The notes beneath the pieces are model-generated. The model saw only the letters and a list, made by a program, of their open reading frames with translations. It ran no database searches and was not told the DNA's origin. A stretch of 34,618 bases of DNA, taken from the NCBI GenBank assembly GCA_016790695.1, contig JAEUOS010000106.1, positions 1-34,618 of the forward strand, read 5' to 3'. Source of the DNA: Burkholderiales bacterium (lineage in GTDB: Bacteria; Pseudomonadota; Gammaproteobacteria; Burkholderiales; JAEUOS01). The translations under genes and the position numbers were made by a program. Below, in pieces: positions 18,001 through 20,125 of this stretch (positions within the stretch are counted from its first letter, which is position 1; each line of letters starts with the position of its first letter).

Positions 18001-18303
18001 GTGTTCCAGGTGTCGCCGCAGGCGGTCGGCACGCTCGCGCTCGACCTGCAGTGGGCGGCGCTGAACGACACCCGCCTGACGCTGAACCCGCTGCCGCAGC
18101 CCGGCCCCGATCCGACCGATGGCGCGATTCGCGTGCGCACGGATCTGCCGCCGGCGGAGCCGTCGGGCCCGACGTCCGGCCAGGCCGCCGAGGGCAGCGG
18201 TGCGGCGCAGCAGGACTGGCTCGCGGAATGGCTCGCCGGGCGGACCGGCCAGCCTGCGCGCAAGGAGGCGACCGGCTGGCGCGTGTTCCTGCCGCGCAAG
18301 TGA
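1..18303 (+). CDS. Giant multidomain secreted/surface protein (5' partial, >6100 residues)
   Basis: The frame is open from base 1 to the TGA at 18301-18303. The in-frame GTG at 25 has no Shine-Dalgarno sequence, so the true start lies upstream. Residues are numbered here from base 1. Visible in order: FG-GAP loop (~58-104), PA14-like (~113-252), PA14-like (~515-645), FG-GAP/VCBS calcium loops (~657-1500), ELWxxDGTxxGT repeats (~1800-2620) with a large insert, one RTX-like nonamer patch (~2775-2802), LRRs (~2895-3220), golvesin-like domain (~3220-3300), Gly-rich tract (~3402-3755), LamG (~4224-4424), SdrD-like (~4525-4839), PKD domains (~4948-5475), Ig-like, and cohesin/dockerin-like/cohesin (~5693-6030). 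There is no LPXTG motif, autotransporter barrel or membrane segment near the C-terminus. The composition fits an extracellular adhesin or matrix protein, with type I secretion suggested by the Ca-binding repeats. Function is inferred. That the gene is real is near certain: 18 kb stays open with recognisable domains throughout. Confidence 0.93.
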   Translation, partial: GYEDAIVAVQDRVVSTLADVENPRTFARIAFGSADGLDPDKVLPAVTLELPAPILGGSSVNRSVISAGGDLDGDGIGDIVVAVSRDGAMDQQGVYVIFGRADWTSEANAAADAGLVGEYFVLPAGVAVTDLDQIDFNALTPKYTRTDARVHFPVTSGPGFAGFSDLNDRFAARWTGQLQIAEAGTYKFFLSSDDGSRLVIDGDTVIDNDGLHANTELSATVNLDAGFHAIRVEMFENQGAAGVSLSWQKPGSVTREVVPSDVLFRDARGVISVLTDSDLFFPVVGTTVVNAAGVGNVATVQGQGMVGQYHDFDNLADLAELPSLADGAFLRNAGIGEGSATVVTLTGLPADHTSLDLEFLLALINTWDGNQAGFGPDRLKISVDGNLVFNQTFSNVDGFAQSYAGGVRLLGGTNLGFGAAADSLYDLTGAAALRNLAHTGETAVIRIWAEGPNYSGGADESWAIDNLRVLAHGPSGTATAFATNFNAALPAVISGGGALVEVGGFGPTLVRTDTGIVTYGMFVDGNQGFVSSAPESLVPGLTEDFAVRWSGKLYFDPPGDAATGTPRFLVYSDDGHRLTIDGVVVADANQGANPDPLLSQEPVTLAAGYHDVTLEYFQADGYGVALFAWDPAGGNNYSYIPLANMVRADEVPGDTAGRDDLVISALGTTRVYAGRSREAWLAEIDRTDPNRENAFIGGAGFSVAGAGAVGGAGDFNRDGRGDYAVTDGAALRVFAGAGALTGPALQVTVTGAFGSGARVFAAGDVDGDGTGDLLVSSDAAAYLVFGDDGLTGSVTLQSLLDTDRAVALPGGGFRPIGDFDGDGAADLGAARMLASNRLTEAGTLEHQVLAVHLGASLIDAAVGTREGRAAMEARFARAADLVFEPGRASYAAAGVAAPQPLYFGATNPLVVEGQAYGRLAFGGPSGDALRVYQGDALGPYQPGVVAAEALRAPADPYRFDLATPALADVGPREIPGINVATDANPAARDAFGLQGTLEDEALVGAVKLADFNGDREGDLLVHGNDASYVLLGPVRLDGVADVRAEADFVVAADVGRAISRMGDVSGDGKTDLVFIRRDGVAGADALITVIMGGAAGGLELPGYVDRAWVDRAVAAEDQNRVRQFRWAGAGVLADATSDVAALNWDDDGHADLLITLPAGFWAGFVFSGASLWAGEDAPPGIRNVNLVDLTVDFEAVIWADFSDRQAVGIDFTNAEIGATVNAAPAMRAVVAGDVNGDGLEDILFADAQFARFADSSLPDIGRAYLITGRTGGAHGITLGAASGDPDIGTSELIVQDFSLGGSVAALGDINADGYDDFAIGTTVEGRRGALTREGGLLIFYGQADYGAATRVVLGEDADIVVRREDPAGMADGVVFRGVLSATAGDFNADGRADLLVGEPTRTLTAAGSTTILDADERGTAYVLFSIAERGRNVTLADASAAIRGEFEFDHFGTLPSDPGIDLDGDRRDDIIIGAAGANAVSTILTPGAGKIFVAYGASTPPVLPPGDQIVDLTNLTVTGSGDYLVDRGTGRAEVFRNDYDGDGVVDTTAFTMTAGTSERWYRFTTLGAGQPGSFVRITPGARAQTVEVVGFEDRVRTAAATSVTGPDLFVAAFVDTASGGMYVGPEFGAAGRMINWSAWGGDFADGTTREVTPLIFKRDADGNYRITGVGATRALNPGSGHSFAFDLVEGSDAVGAGYYLGWKDGSATADGRGAIGFESGGATVRWLGNGQGAARNVDVGLAFRAARNDSKTYAINAEVVSGAILEFDLGRYLDLVGNPDAVAGAVLTLDVPGAAAPVPAPTGVGNVTAAGGRIFFTGSTAGEGNELWVTDGSIEGTRLVKDLLPGLNGSYPGNLVEFDGQLYFTANGGYNSIELWKSDGTEEGTVKVTDIASGYVYNMLSVPGLAGLAAANAGPANGRPASSYAFSVAAVLPDGETVKLGVSLSLEQIRDNNDGSTDTRLAALIADINDDLAAALDKAGHAAGAVSAFDNGGAIAFRINSTFAQLRVEGATGLGFLERQSSLPFVGVIAANGLPSANFSAGASFGIVLSLIGGDALELKVQMAPAGTNVSLGELEMRLNEALAEALPEIGLPASALYFDVVPDPRGTSRLSLVSDQDPSIVALRVVKGEELGFSGSEASVVISEVTAAKGAAAGVSNGIPPGEVSLRLEIVKADGVTLVIEPRLSFTSLEGNASLNHLQADLQAAINAALGTASGLLTVGVDTVAGKLSIDAADDRVSAIRVLASDLSSFAAGQQSAQAGARLYFVASTPSTGAELWVSDGTAAGTAVREGVVGSAGISPGPLVAVGDDVYFSAYDAGVGYNRLWRSSAGAAPQIVAGQTFRNPYDLIAADGNLVFAAQLGAATADREVFKFNGTAFTQLTNIASTGTNPQGLTWFNGKVVFAAQDAPAGSTTETGRVGRELWQVGLSGGASVLANIGTPDTNPLTFSYQVLDGYNYNPVTGFFTPRYRTVTSTTPGNVVSSNPYNLTGTDDGLYFVADTAASGTELYRTDGVTTALVDDLAPGAADAYPYAMVPVPTAEGQRLFFVSGSKLYVTDGSAEGTQVVPGAETVAPDTSSMAVIGDRLFFSNYYDGKLWVATASGATRFDALIPPPVPLIVSVLEGEGDNVADDADRMGRAAFTQQVSVSGAQASVDLTAAVRAALDRGETRLTVRVENPVDNDDLEILLAGMVQPGRTALAITPRVPGLVGDLYTEDGQLIALGKSIIDLRNADAGGYYLRVYNQDGPLAEDLDFQVAIDAPSQGYSHPYTDHDRIGGGEGEDILVGNEGIDRLRGESGRDRFVAENFEVRDREFGEKIEAVAESERSDILLRQTDALIDLPDERLRLALARALGFAITERYDSTDGDRRYVIHVPDGSARTDIPLESSFGESAWSQRIWASSLAELAELDASNLGIQRLTGLSYAINLISLNLAGNELGSLYFYGDPLAEFVPGIKQGGETVGFPFGQAQLRNLALDFNPAIVDLSGLEELLSLERLSIDGPHIDVGGQEAASTELAADPEDMSLIGQISRLTWPVADPDAPERGLTLLSADNYGRGLIHSTGTGYTSYYGSLFIPEAGYYGFTIDTTSYGYVYVGNTNPYDDPYGVATRDVQTVYLERGLHAFYAYADRANAALRYDPPSGPEQAVPESLGRPYSPYDDRGAVTDIAALAAQSDLRYLSLRGHYISDVRPLTRMPDLEIVDLQDNLIANIEDLAGMRLVDDGDADFSVQGDWQQNLRTFGGAFEGDYRFREDVADDTAAKWTFTDLDPGQYEVLVTWPEAASRTDAAKYFVRGPNTAVVATVGTSIFNGGLGTAAPEAHAGTRHVVIDTDTGTITGDDALAETFYGTPYAVDIGAGLTRFIVYGDLHIGGDTITIVGDNAIAINVGDDVFIDPAAEFRLAAAGADGGPGGGGGGAGGAGGAGGAGGTNGTVNLPVGGGFQMAALGDVLGGGDLIFYLPTAVGGSPGNGGAGGDGGSNWILDPYGNAGVRGVTGGAGASGSSGAAGNYGSYGGSGYANPFSGYGGYGGYYSDPGVGGSGGGARIGGAGGAGGGFDGRNGTASAGQGGDAAGGGMVGGGGYNINYFGFGPEITGGAGGGGGAGGAGGGGGGAGGGGSGGGGGGGGDVNFFASGGDGGAGGRGGYGGVGGGGGAGGAGGAGGGGGGAIEITAFGRIIVNGAAFDARGGDGSPGTAGAAGAAGATGRAGTAGETGGNGGFFNGGGDGGDGACGGTGGTGGTGGAGGAGGGGAGGTVKLFGSVVSSDDTFVYAQGGDGVVDGGLGRFILGSNAGRFELTQATGSLGVPAGDRVFASVEKYDGARSTNLHLAEPLETPNIPDLVGGAAAYGLLAVDAQQLFRQSFFDAAPEDAVMAVVRVDGAIAGLVDKFAGYDLVLVVNLTDAAIDAPKFGAGLVGFETALRQAGFGNDAAFGDGSVDVLAQLAAHGVYATLVTEGTQGFTASGGIDGVNHQGKALTLADGEAMFVRPPGLVRVLDQTRSPQANASLDGAPYQSLGVVSVTEDPTAIDGLKLEVFLNQSGLGLAAADGVLLRRVDPVLPNLRVLDLQDNPLDNRAHEIFVDVLESRIDGAVLAGEASLPADGRLAADLQMRVQVVDAATSARAWIVVDLAAEATAANAGAGELAAQVIAAFDAAVAASGVGAGALQLAFVDGSLRLAAAPGAGIAAVSVYGAAAVGIADGAHIGTDVEFDANDAPVLAEIDQQGTTPGALAFSGGSDGVSVAHSSTLATLNKTITLETWFRVDSFANDWMPLIQKGTGSGAGTRSLSLWVNENGYLHFTSADANGFQSWANTPAGSVEAGRWYHFAGVLDRAAGRMEVYLDGRLVGVASTDVTNVNTASHTASLLFARTLESHSAYSPFVGQLDEVRLWNVARSAAQIEDNLTRTLAAGTTGLVGYWRFGELLGNAVTDASGNGNHGVLQGTVGRVLGPIHLGVVDDRTDPIRLEAVSDNADVLVEVQGVELVVTRLNGFTGTAHITVTARDGSGGPGDHRGRSATTGFDITFGDNALYGVKWDDRDGDGSRDGPRFVFGQGLVPGEPGVDGVKVFLDANGNNVLDAGEQYTFTDANGEYAFRSLDPEPTVPATVLAAQPLATTDLADGGTWDYVYYSTSGDYYSNYFLDNVPLQRTDYAYVEDKVVAFRLNGLNIGGIRLTGALVADNADLDDLVADLNARLAAADLDGLVRAGAQGNRVLFSTVAAGDDQVLEVSTSSEARYETRVYTRSVLPSGLFGGSIYFSTRLSAFALQSTTYNYFSPLAGGLGFTPGGQIGQGDDAPPRVVEIPFAGWAPTGAAASDGLGPVGVANVAFSAPGEVVTGVDFGNQQVAELSVRGPSSADLVEGRTLVFVGTATVPGTDGDGGFGLQAAQAAAFETSWTLVDAVGQVRATGGGTRFEFVSPDEGNYTLYFGAVDGATGRTLYPLTLPLTIANAAPTFVAPPAPTVAEGDLFTLADAALADAGSQDVLTLDIDWGDGETGTAVWNPADGLSSAQFLAGIGHRYRDEGSYLVTLEIDDGDGGSASASFAVEVSNAAPELDGVVPFVVAEGKRIFVHSSGGEVVAAAAVDGEGGGDGGPTFEPGVYLLDWSFRDPGQGDAFTVTVDWGDGTVETMAYDTDGEWHRIVGSHAYGKEGEYLATLRVDDGDGGVAEQSVEVGVYNLPPLLLAFSDTLYVSEGDVFVLDAAQLFVYDPGFLDSLSVEVDWGDGTSSAGVATTAIGDSGEWVYQFGSVGGEHVYGDNVPSEGWYDVVVRVFDGGEPAEATLRLVVDNVAPELGEIPTVEVLQGEMIDLQVPFSDAGFLDTHTATVFWGDEEAVREADVTPGEPGAGTAIAAHAYAREGTYVGWLSVTDDDGAQSVREFKVNVRNVAPQVVPAGDFDAEEGREVEVRLAGFSDPGVADRFSALINWGDGSEILIESLAASGGAGDLVARHVYRDDGVYDVKFEVFDDYGAAGGGTVQARVANRAPEVRPVEPSYPVQAGQNIAIEIDAFDVDPDTVVFSIDAAPEGATIDPATGAFSWTTTYENTAVSREVRISASDEDGGVSTISFSIEVDPALLRVVAMTPTATGYDLRFNRPVDVARLNLYDAEGFDLGPADAVLRDAATNRKVGGSILLHDDQMGYTFIKTGNPRSNGLLGAGNFNLELDARVRGFTDLAGRHLDGDGDGVAGGNYATTFAAPAAGVVLSLGEIARGPGQALDPPALTTGLPVRIGSAAGVTSVSFTLDYDPALLSITGVSAAVAGATAVGTAVEPGRYAVTVTGLAGLGAAMTDLVRIVATVPETAPYGAKHVLDLGNLVVDGGTRAAIDDDGLHLVAYPGDTTGNAAYSTADAQALQRVLLRLDSGFGAYPLVDPTVVGNVTGSGTLSSLDQRFLSQKIAGISQNVIPPIPVPAAPLVFSGADPVVTVATRDAAPGSVVSVPVRLDTAAGLANVQLTIAYPAASLELVNLRLGSLTVDFNWVALTEAPGRLSIDMSRLAAMREGTGDLLELVFQVSPQAVGTLALDLQWAALNDTRLTLNPLPQPGPDPTDGAIRVRTDLPPAEPSGPTSGQAAEGSGAAQQDWLAEWLAGRTGQPARKEATGWRVFLPRK
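337..1935 (+). other. Two PA14-like domains inserted in the FG-GAP region
   Basis: The first copy (337-756) begins GLVGEYF and contains the diagnostic RWTGQLQI strand, the SSDDGSRLVIDG core and a late RVEMFENQG segment, all classic PA14. The second (about 1540-1935) has the equivalent VRWSGKLYF, YSDDGHRLTIDG and VTLEYFQADG segments. Between them (about 800-1470) lies a beta-rich stretch with a DESWAIDNLRV motif that looks like another carbohydrate-binding or jelly-roll domain. PA14 domains commonly bind glycans at the cell surface; ligand binding here is inferred. The FG-GAP signal is seen before (base 208 on) and after (base 1969 on) this block. Confidence 0.8.
1969..4490 (+). repeat. FG-GAP/VCBS repeats with Ca-binding D-x-D-x-D-G loops
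   Basis: About ten loops of the form D-x-(N/D)-x-D-G-x-x-D followed by a hydrophobic strand occur here, for example DFNRDGRGD near 2142, DVDGDGTGD near 2290, DVNGDGLED near 3700, DINADGYDD near 3922 and DFNADGRAD near 4150. Each is followed by a strand of the V-x-x-G type. An earlier loop (DLDGDGIGD, base 208) and a later one (DYDGDGVVD, near 4615) flank the block. This is the integrin-alpha-like FG-GAP beta-propeller pattern, which binds calcium and is typical of extracellular proteins. Confidence 0.85.
5400..7830 (+). repeat. ELWxxDGTxxGT repeats, interrupted
   Basis: Copies include ELWVTDGSIEGT (near 5479), ELWKSDGTEEGT (near 5620), ELWVSDGTAAGT (near 6826), ELYRTDGV (near 7519) and KLYVTDGSAEGT (near 7660), with degenerate copies near 6970, 7267 and 7783. 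Between copies sit strands such as LYFTANGG, LYFVAS, VYFSAY and LFFSNYY. This is the known ELWxxDGTxxGT repeat of large bacterial surface proteins, probably a beta-propeller. The array is broken at about 5716-6774 by three copies of an unrelated module. Confidence 0.8.
5767..6774 (+). repeat. Three tandem ~95-105 residue modules (flagellin-IN-like pattern)
   Basis: Three divergent modules lie at about 5767-6060, 6121-6432 and 6487-6765. Each runs: beta strands (SYAFSVAAV, FGIVLSLIGG, VSLRLEIV), a linker, an amphipathic helix with an L-x-A-x-(I/L)-N-x-A-L-type core (IADINDDLAAAL, MRLNEALAEAL, ADLQAAINAAL), a strand with an LxL or FxI core, and an IRV or LRV strand near an LGF or equivalent. 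Two more distant copies lie at about 12286-12600 and 13945-14180. The order strand-helix(IN-x-A)-strand-strand recalls the flagellin/hook-associated IN motif. That resemblance is judged by eye and is not established. Confidence 0.55.
8323..8406 (+). other. Short RTX-like calcium-binding patch
   Basis: Residues ~2775-2802 read GGGEGEDIL, VGNEGIDRL and RGESGRDRF, which approximate the GGxGxDxLx nonamer of hemolysin-type repeats. Only about three nonamers are present, far fewer than in a true RTX toxin, and they sit mid-protein. They follow a beta-rich domain (7850-8280) resembling bacterial pre-peptidase/P-type domains. The patch suggests a calcium-dependent extracellular fold and hints at type I secretion but does not prove it. 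Confidence 0.6.
8685..9663 (+). repeat. Leucine-rich repeats split by a PA14-like insert
   Basis: LRR units are seen at 8706-8820 (LAELDASNLGIQRL, LISLNLAGNEL) and 8910-9010 (LRNLALDFNPAIVDL, LERLSIDGPHI), then again at 9490-9650 (LRYLSLRGHYISDV, LEIVDLQDNLIANI). Between them, about 9100-9470 holds a beta domain with YYGSLFIPEAGYYGF and a late VYLERGLHAFYAYAD segment, a PA14-like arrangement (third copy in the protein). A further LRR-like unit (LRVLDLQDNPLDN) appears at 12172-12210, far downstream. LRRs usually bind protein ligands. Confidence 0.75.
9660..9900 (+). other. Golvesin-like beta domain (possibly only its first half)
   Basis: The stretch DADFSVQGDWQ, then GDYRF, then AAKWTFTDLDPGQYEVLV and TWPEAASRTDAAKYFV matches the first half of the golvesin C-terminal-type/XLY sandwich by eye (aromatic Y-E-V-x-V-x-W-P and R-T-x-A-x-Y motifs). 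The usual second half (H-x-G, then G-G-x-W-x-x-LG) is not obvious. The sequence instead passes through IFNGGLGTAAPEAHAG into a strand-rich lead-in to the glycine-rich tract. Ligand unknown. Confidence 0.5.
10204..11268 (+). repeat. Glycine-rich tract with collagen-like Gly-X-Y runs
   Basis: About 355 residues are dominated by Gly and Ala in GGA, GGX and GXY triplets. Runs of strict G-x-y periodicity are visible: 11 triplets at 10453-10551 (starting GNAGVRGVTGGAGASG) and 8 triplets at 11062-11133 (GSPGTAGAAGAAGATG onward). Aromatic islands (YGGYGGYY near 10573, YNINYFGFGPEIT near 10738, NFFASGGDGG near 10879) and beta strands (IEITAFGRIIVNGAAFDARG near 11000, TVKLFGSVV near 11258) interrupt it. 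At DNA level it is a mass of ggcggc/gcgggc codons. A collagen-like or polyglycine-II helix bundle is plausible. Confidence 0.8.
12625..13560 (+). other. LamG/concanavalin-like domain set inside an Ig-like domain
   Basis: A LamG-type jelly roll spans about 12673-13270: ALAFSGGSDGVSV, ITLETWFRVDS, WYHFAGVLDRAAGRMEVYLDG, GQLDEVRLWNVARSAAQI and GLVGYWRFGE are its signature strands. Just before it is NDAPVLAEIDQQ, the usual first strand of a cadherin/Ig-like repeat. Just after it (13340-13560) is VVDDRTDP, LEAVSDNADVL and GTAHITVTARDG, the usual remainder of such a repeat. LamG domains commonly bind carbohydrate or matrix proteins. Confidence 0.75.
13570..14520 (+). other. SdrD B-like/Cna-B-type domain with internal insert
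   Basis: The domain opens with GVKWDDRDGDGSRD and continues GVDGVKVFLDANGNNVLDAG and FTDANGEYAFRSLDP, the standard SdrD-type calcium-binding Cna-B beginning. The usual closing strand, VVTGVDFGNQQ, is only reached at about 14485-14517. Between them lie tyrosine-rich sequence (YVYYSTSGDYYSNYF, near 13861) and one copy of the IN-like module (13945-14180). A bare SdrD B-like domain is about 110 residues, while this one spans about 315. Confidence 0.7.
14841..16425 (+). repeat. Five tandem PKD domains
   Basis: Copies are recognised by the DWGDG motif and the later H-x-Y/G-x-Y-x-(V/A) strand: DWGDGET (near 14950), DWGDGTV (near 15344), DWGDGTS (near 15641), FWGDEEA (near 15958; the conserved aspartate before WGD is replaced) and NWGDGSE (near 16252). 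Each ends in a V-x-N-x-(A/P)-P linker. A degenerate PKD-like unit precedes them (14521-14835), and a He_PIG-type Ig-like unit (ATIDPATGAFSW, near 16560) follows. These serve as extracellular spacers and protein-protein modules. Confidence 0.85.
17077..18090 (+). other. Cohesin / dockerin-like / cohesin C-terminal block
   Basis: The first cohesin-like sandwich (17077-17480) has VSFTLDYDPALLSITGV, VRIVATVP and a closing strand. It is followed by a dockerin-like pair of loops (17482-17685): GDTTGNAAYSTADAQALQ and VGNVTGSGTLSSLDQRFLSQ, which follow the GDxNGDGxVxxxD pattern with several calcium ligands changed. A second cohesin-like domain (17719-18090) has VSVPVRLDTAAGLANVQL and LLELVFQVSP. A ~70-residue Pro/Gly/Ala tail ends the protein. 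In cellulosomes cohesins bind dockerins; a role here in self-assembly is inference. Confidence 0.65.
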
Positions 18304-18313
18304 TCACGGGCAG

Positions 18314-18384
18314 GGCGCGCGGCGCGCCGGCCGCCGCGCACGACTTCGGGTATCTTTCCGGGGCCGCCGGTTCCGCGGGCGGCC
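18314..18384 (+). terminator. Candidate terminator hairpins after the giant gene
   Basis: Two GC-rich inverted repeats lie in the 116-base gap. The first is GGCGCGC-g-GCGCGCC at 18314-18328. The second is GGCCGCC (18362-18368) pairing with GGCGGCC (18378-18384) across a 9-base loop, followed by TTTC. The second has the geometry of a weak intrinsic terminator. The same gap must also hold the promoter of the next gene; TATCTT at 18351-18356 is a weak -10 candidate. Confidence 0.4.
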
Positions 18385-18419
18385 TTTCGATGCAGCACCC
18401 TTAACGACGGAGGCAGTCA

Positions 18420-18713
18420 ATGGCAACAGCAGGCAAGAAGGAAGCGGCGGATGCAGCACCCGCCAATCCCAAGGTGAAGTGGAACGTCGAGAACCTGAAG
18501 AGCTCGTACGTCAATTTCGCCAATGCCAACAGCACCAAGGAGGAAGTGGTGCTGAACTTCGGAATGAACACCAGCTGGGACCGCGCCAGCACCGAGATGG
18601 AAATCGAGCTGGCCCACCGGATCGTCATGAGTCCCTACGCGGCGCAGCGCCTCGCCGACCTGCTGACCAAGCTGATGGGCGAGTACAAGGCCCGCTACGG
18701 CGAGCTGAAGTAG
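18420..18713 (+). CDS. DUF3467-type small protein
   Basis: Encodes 97 residues starting at ATG 18420, with GGAGG at 18408-18412 seven bases upstream, a good Shine-Dalgarno sequence. After a Lys/Ala-rich lead (residues 1-22) the protein shows SSYVNFANANSTKEEVVLNF and then IVMSPYAAQRLADLLTKLM and a YKARYGEL end. This matches the DUF3467 pattern of a YxNF start, a strand ending in NFG, an RIV-x-(S/T)-P segment and a C-terminal helix. No signal peptide or membrane segment is present, so it is cytosolic. The function of DUF3467 is not known to me. It stands between the giant gene and tadA on the same strand, separated from each by hairpins, and so may be its own transcript. Confidence 0.82.
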   Translation: MATAGKKEAADAAPANPKVKWNVENLKSSYVNFANANSTKEEVVLNFGMNTSWDRASTEMEIELAHRIVMSPYAAQRLADLLTKLMGEYKARYGELK

Positions 18714-18722
18714 TCTGCGCGG

Positions 18723-18745
18723 GCGCGCCGGCGGCACCGGCGCGC
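18723..18745 (+). terminator. Perfect 9-bp hairpin abutting the tadA ribosome-binding site
   Basis: GCGCGCCGG (18723-18731) pairs perfectly with CCGGCGCGC (18737-18745) around the 5-base loop CGGCA. It starts 9 bases after the DUF3467 stop. It ends exactly where the GGGGAG Shine-Dalgarno of the next gene begins (18746-18751). It lacks a T-run, so it may act as a weak or Rho-assisted terminator or as a structure that tunes initiation. Confidence 0.5.
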
Positions 18746-18756
18746 GGGGAGCCGGG

Positions 18757-20121
18757 ATGACGACGGCCGAGGGGTTCATGCGCGCGGCGCTCGCCGAGGC
18801 GGCGCAGGCGGCGGCGCAGGGCGAGGTGCCGGTCGGGGCGGTCGTGGTGCACGCCGGCGAGGTGGTGGGCCGCGGCCGCAACGGCCCGATCGGCGCCTGC
18901 GACCCGACCGCGCATGCCGAGATCCGCGCGCTGCGCGAGGCGGCCCGGCGCCTGGGCAATTACCGGCTGCCCGACTGCGAACTCTATGTGACCCTGGAGC
19001 CCTGCGCGATGTGCGCGGGCGCGATCCTGCATGCGCGCCTGAAAAAAGTCATATTCGGCGCGCAGGATGCGAAGACCGGCGCGGCCGGCGGCGTGGTCGA
19101 CCTGTTCGCGAACGGCGCGCTCAACCACCAGACCGCGGTCGCGGGCGGCGTGCTGGCGGACGAGTGCGGCGCGCTCCTGAAGACGTTCTTCGCCGGGCGC
19201 CGCCGCGAACTGCGAGAGGAGAACACCATGCCCGACGTGCTGCGCACCCCCGACGCGCGCTTCGCCGACCTGCCGGGATACCCGTTCGCGCCCAACTACC
19301 TGGGCGACCTCAAGGGCTACCAGGGTCTGCGCATCCACTACCTCGACGAGGGCCCGCGCGCGGCGGCCCGGACCTTCCTGTGCCTGCACGGCGAGCCCAC
19401 CTGGAGCTATCTCTACCGGCGCATGATTCCGGTGTTCGCCGGCGCCGGGCACCGCGTCGTCGCGCCCGACCTCCTGGGCTTCGGCAAGAGCGACAAGCCG
19501 GCCGACGACGCGCGCTACACCTTCCTGTTCCATCGGCAGATGCTGGTCAACTTCATCGAGCGCCTCGACCTGACCGGCGTCGTGCTCGTGGTGCAGGACT
19601 GGGGCGGGCTGCTCGGGCTCACCCTGCCGATGGACATGCCGCAGCGCTTCACCGGCCTGCTGGTGATGAACACCGCCTTCGGCACCGGCGACGCGCCGCT
19701 GTCGCCGGGCTTCATCGAGTGGCGCGCGTTCAACCGCAGGAATCCCGACCTCGCGATCGGCAGGATGCTCGGCCGCGCCTGCCCGCACCTCAGCCCCGCC
19801 GAGGCCGCCGCCTACGATGCGCCCTATCCCGACGCCTCGTACAAGGGCGGCGTGCGGCGCTTCCCCGACCTCGTGCCCGACCGCCCGGATGCCGAGGGCG
19901 CGGCGCTGTCGCGCCGCGCGCGCGACTGGTTCGCGCGCGAATGGGCAGGGCGGACCTTCATGGCCGTCGGCATGAAGGATCCGGTGCTGGGGCCGCCGGT
20001 GATGCGCGAGGTGGCGCGGTCGATCCGCAACTGCCCGCCGCCGTTCGAGGTGGCCGAGGGCGGCCACTTCGTCCAGGAGTGGGGCGAGGACATCGCGCGC
20101 GCCGCGCTCCAGGCGCTCTGA
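18757..20121 (+). CDS. tadA: TadA (tRNA adenosine-34 deaminase) fused to haloalkane dehalogenase
   Basis: One uninterrupted 454-residue frame from ATG 18757 (SD GGGGAG at 18746). Residues 1-157 are a full TadA: H53-A-E55 and P82-C83-x-x-C86 supply the zinc ligands and proton shuttle that deaminate adenosine-34 of tRNA(Arg) to inosine. Residues 158-454 are a full haloalkane dehalogenase of the DhlA-like type (alpha/beta-hydrolase releasing halide from haloalkanes): HGEPTW at 211-216, nucleophile D281 in VVQDWGG, halide-binding W282, cap tryptophan W322, acid D408, base H437. Counted from M158 the nucleophile is residue 124, the same as in DhlA. TadA alone is usually ~150-170 residues. No stop separates the halves, but AGGAG at 19217-19221 sits six bases before ATG 19228, so the dehalogenase may also be made alone. 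Substrate unknown. Confidence 0.92.
   Translation: MTTAEGFMRAALAEAAQAAAQGEVPVGAVVVHAGEVVGRGRNGPIGACDPTAHAEIRALREAARRLGNYRLPDCELYVTLEPCAMCAGAILHARLKKVIFGAQDAKTGAAGGVVDLFANGALNHQTAVAGGVLADECGALLKTFFAGRRRELREENTMPDVLRTPDARFADLPGYPFAPNYLGDLKGYQGLRIHYLDEGPRAAARTFLCLHGEPTWSYLYRRMIPVFAGAGHRVVAPDLLGFGKSDKPADDARYTFLFHRQMLVNFIERLDLTGVVLVVQDWGGLLGLTLPMDMPQRFTGLLVMNTAFGTGDAPLSPGFIEWRAFNRRNPDLAIGRMLGRACPHLSPAEAAAYDAPYPDASYKGGVRRFPDLVPDRPDAEGAALSRRARDWFAREWAGRTFMAVGMKDPVLGPPVMREVARSIRNCPPPFEVAEGGHFVQEWGEDIARAALQAL
19215..19230 (+). promoter_or_regulatory. Internal ribosome-binding site and start for the dehalogenase half
   Basis: AGAGGAG (19215-19221) is followed by a six-base spacer and ATG (19228-19230), all in the same frame as tadA. 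The protein from this ATG (297 residues, beginning MPDVLRTPD) has exactly the expected N-terminus of a DhlA-type haloalkane dehalogenase. The signal is stronger than the Shine-Dalgarno sequences of several neighbouring genes. It most likely remains from a time when the two genes were separate, and may still be used. Confidence 0.7.
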
Positions 20122-20125
20122 GGCG

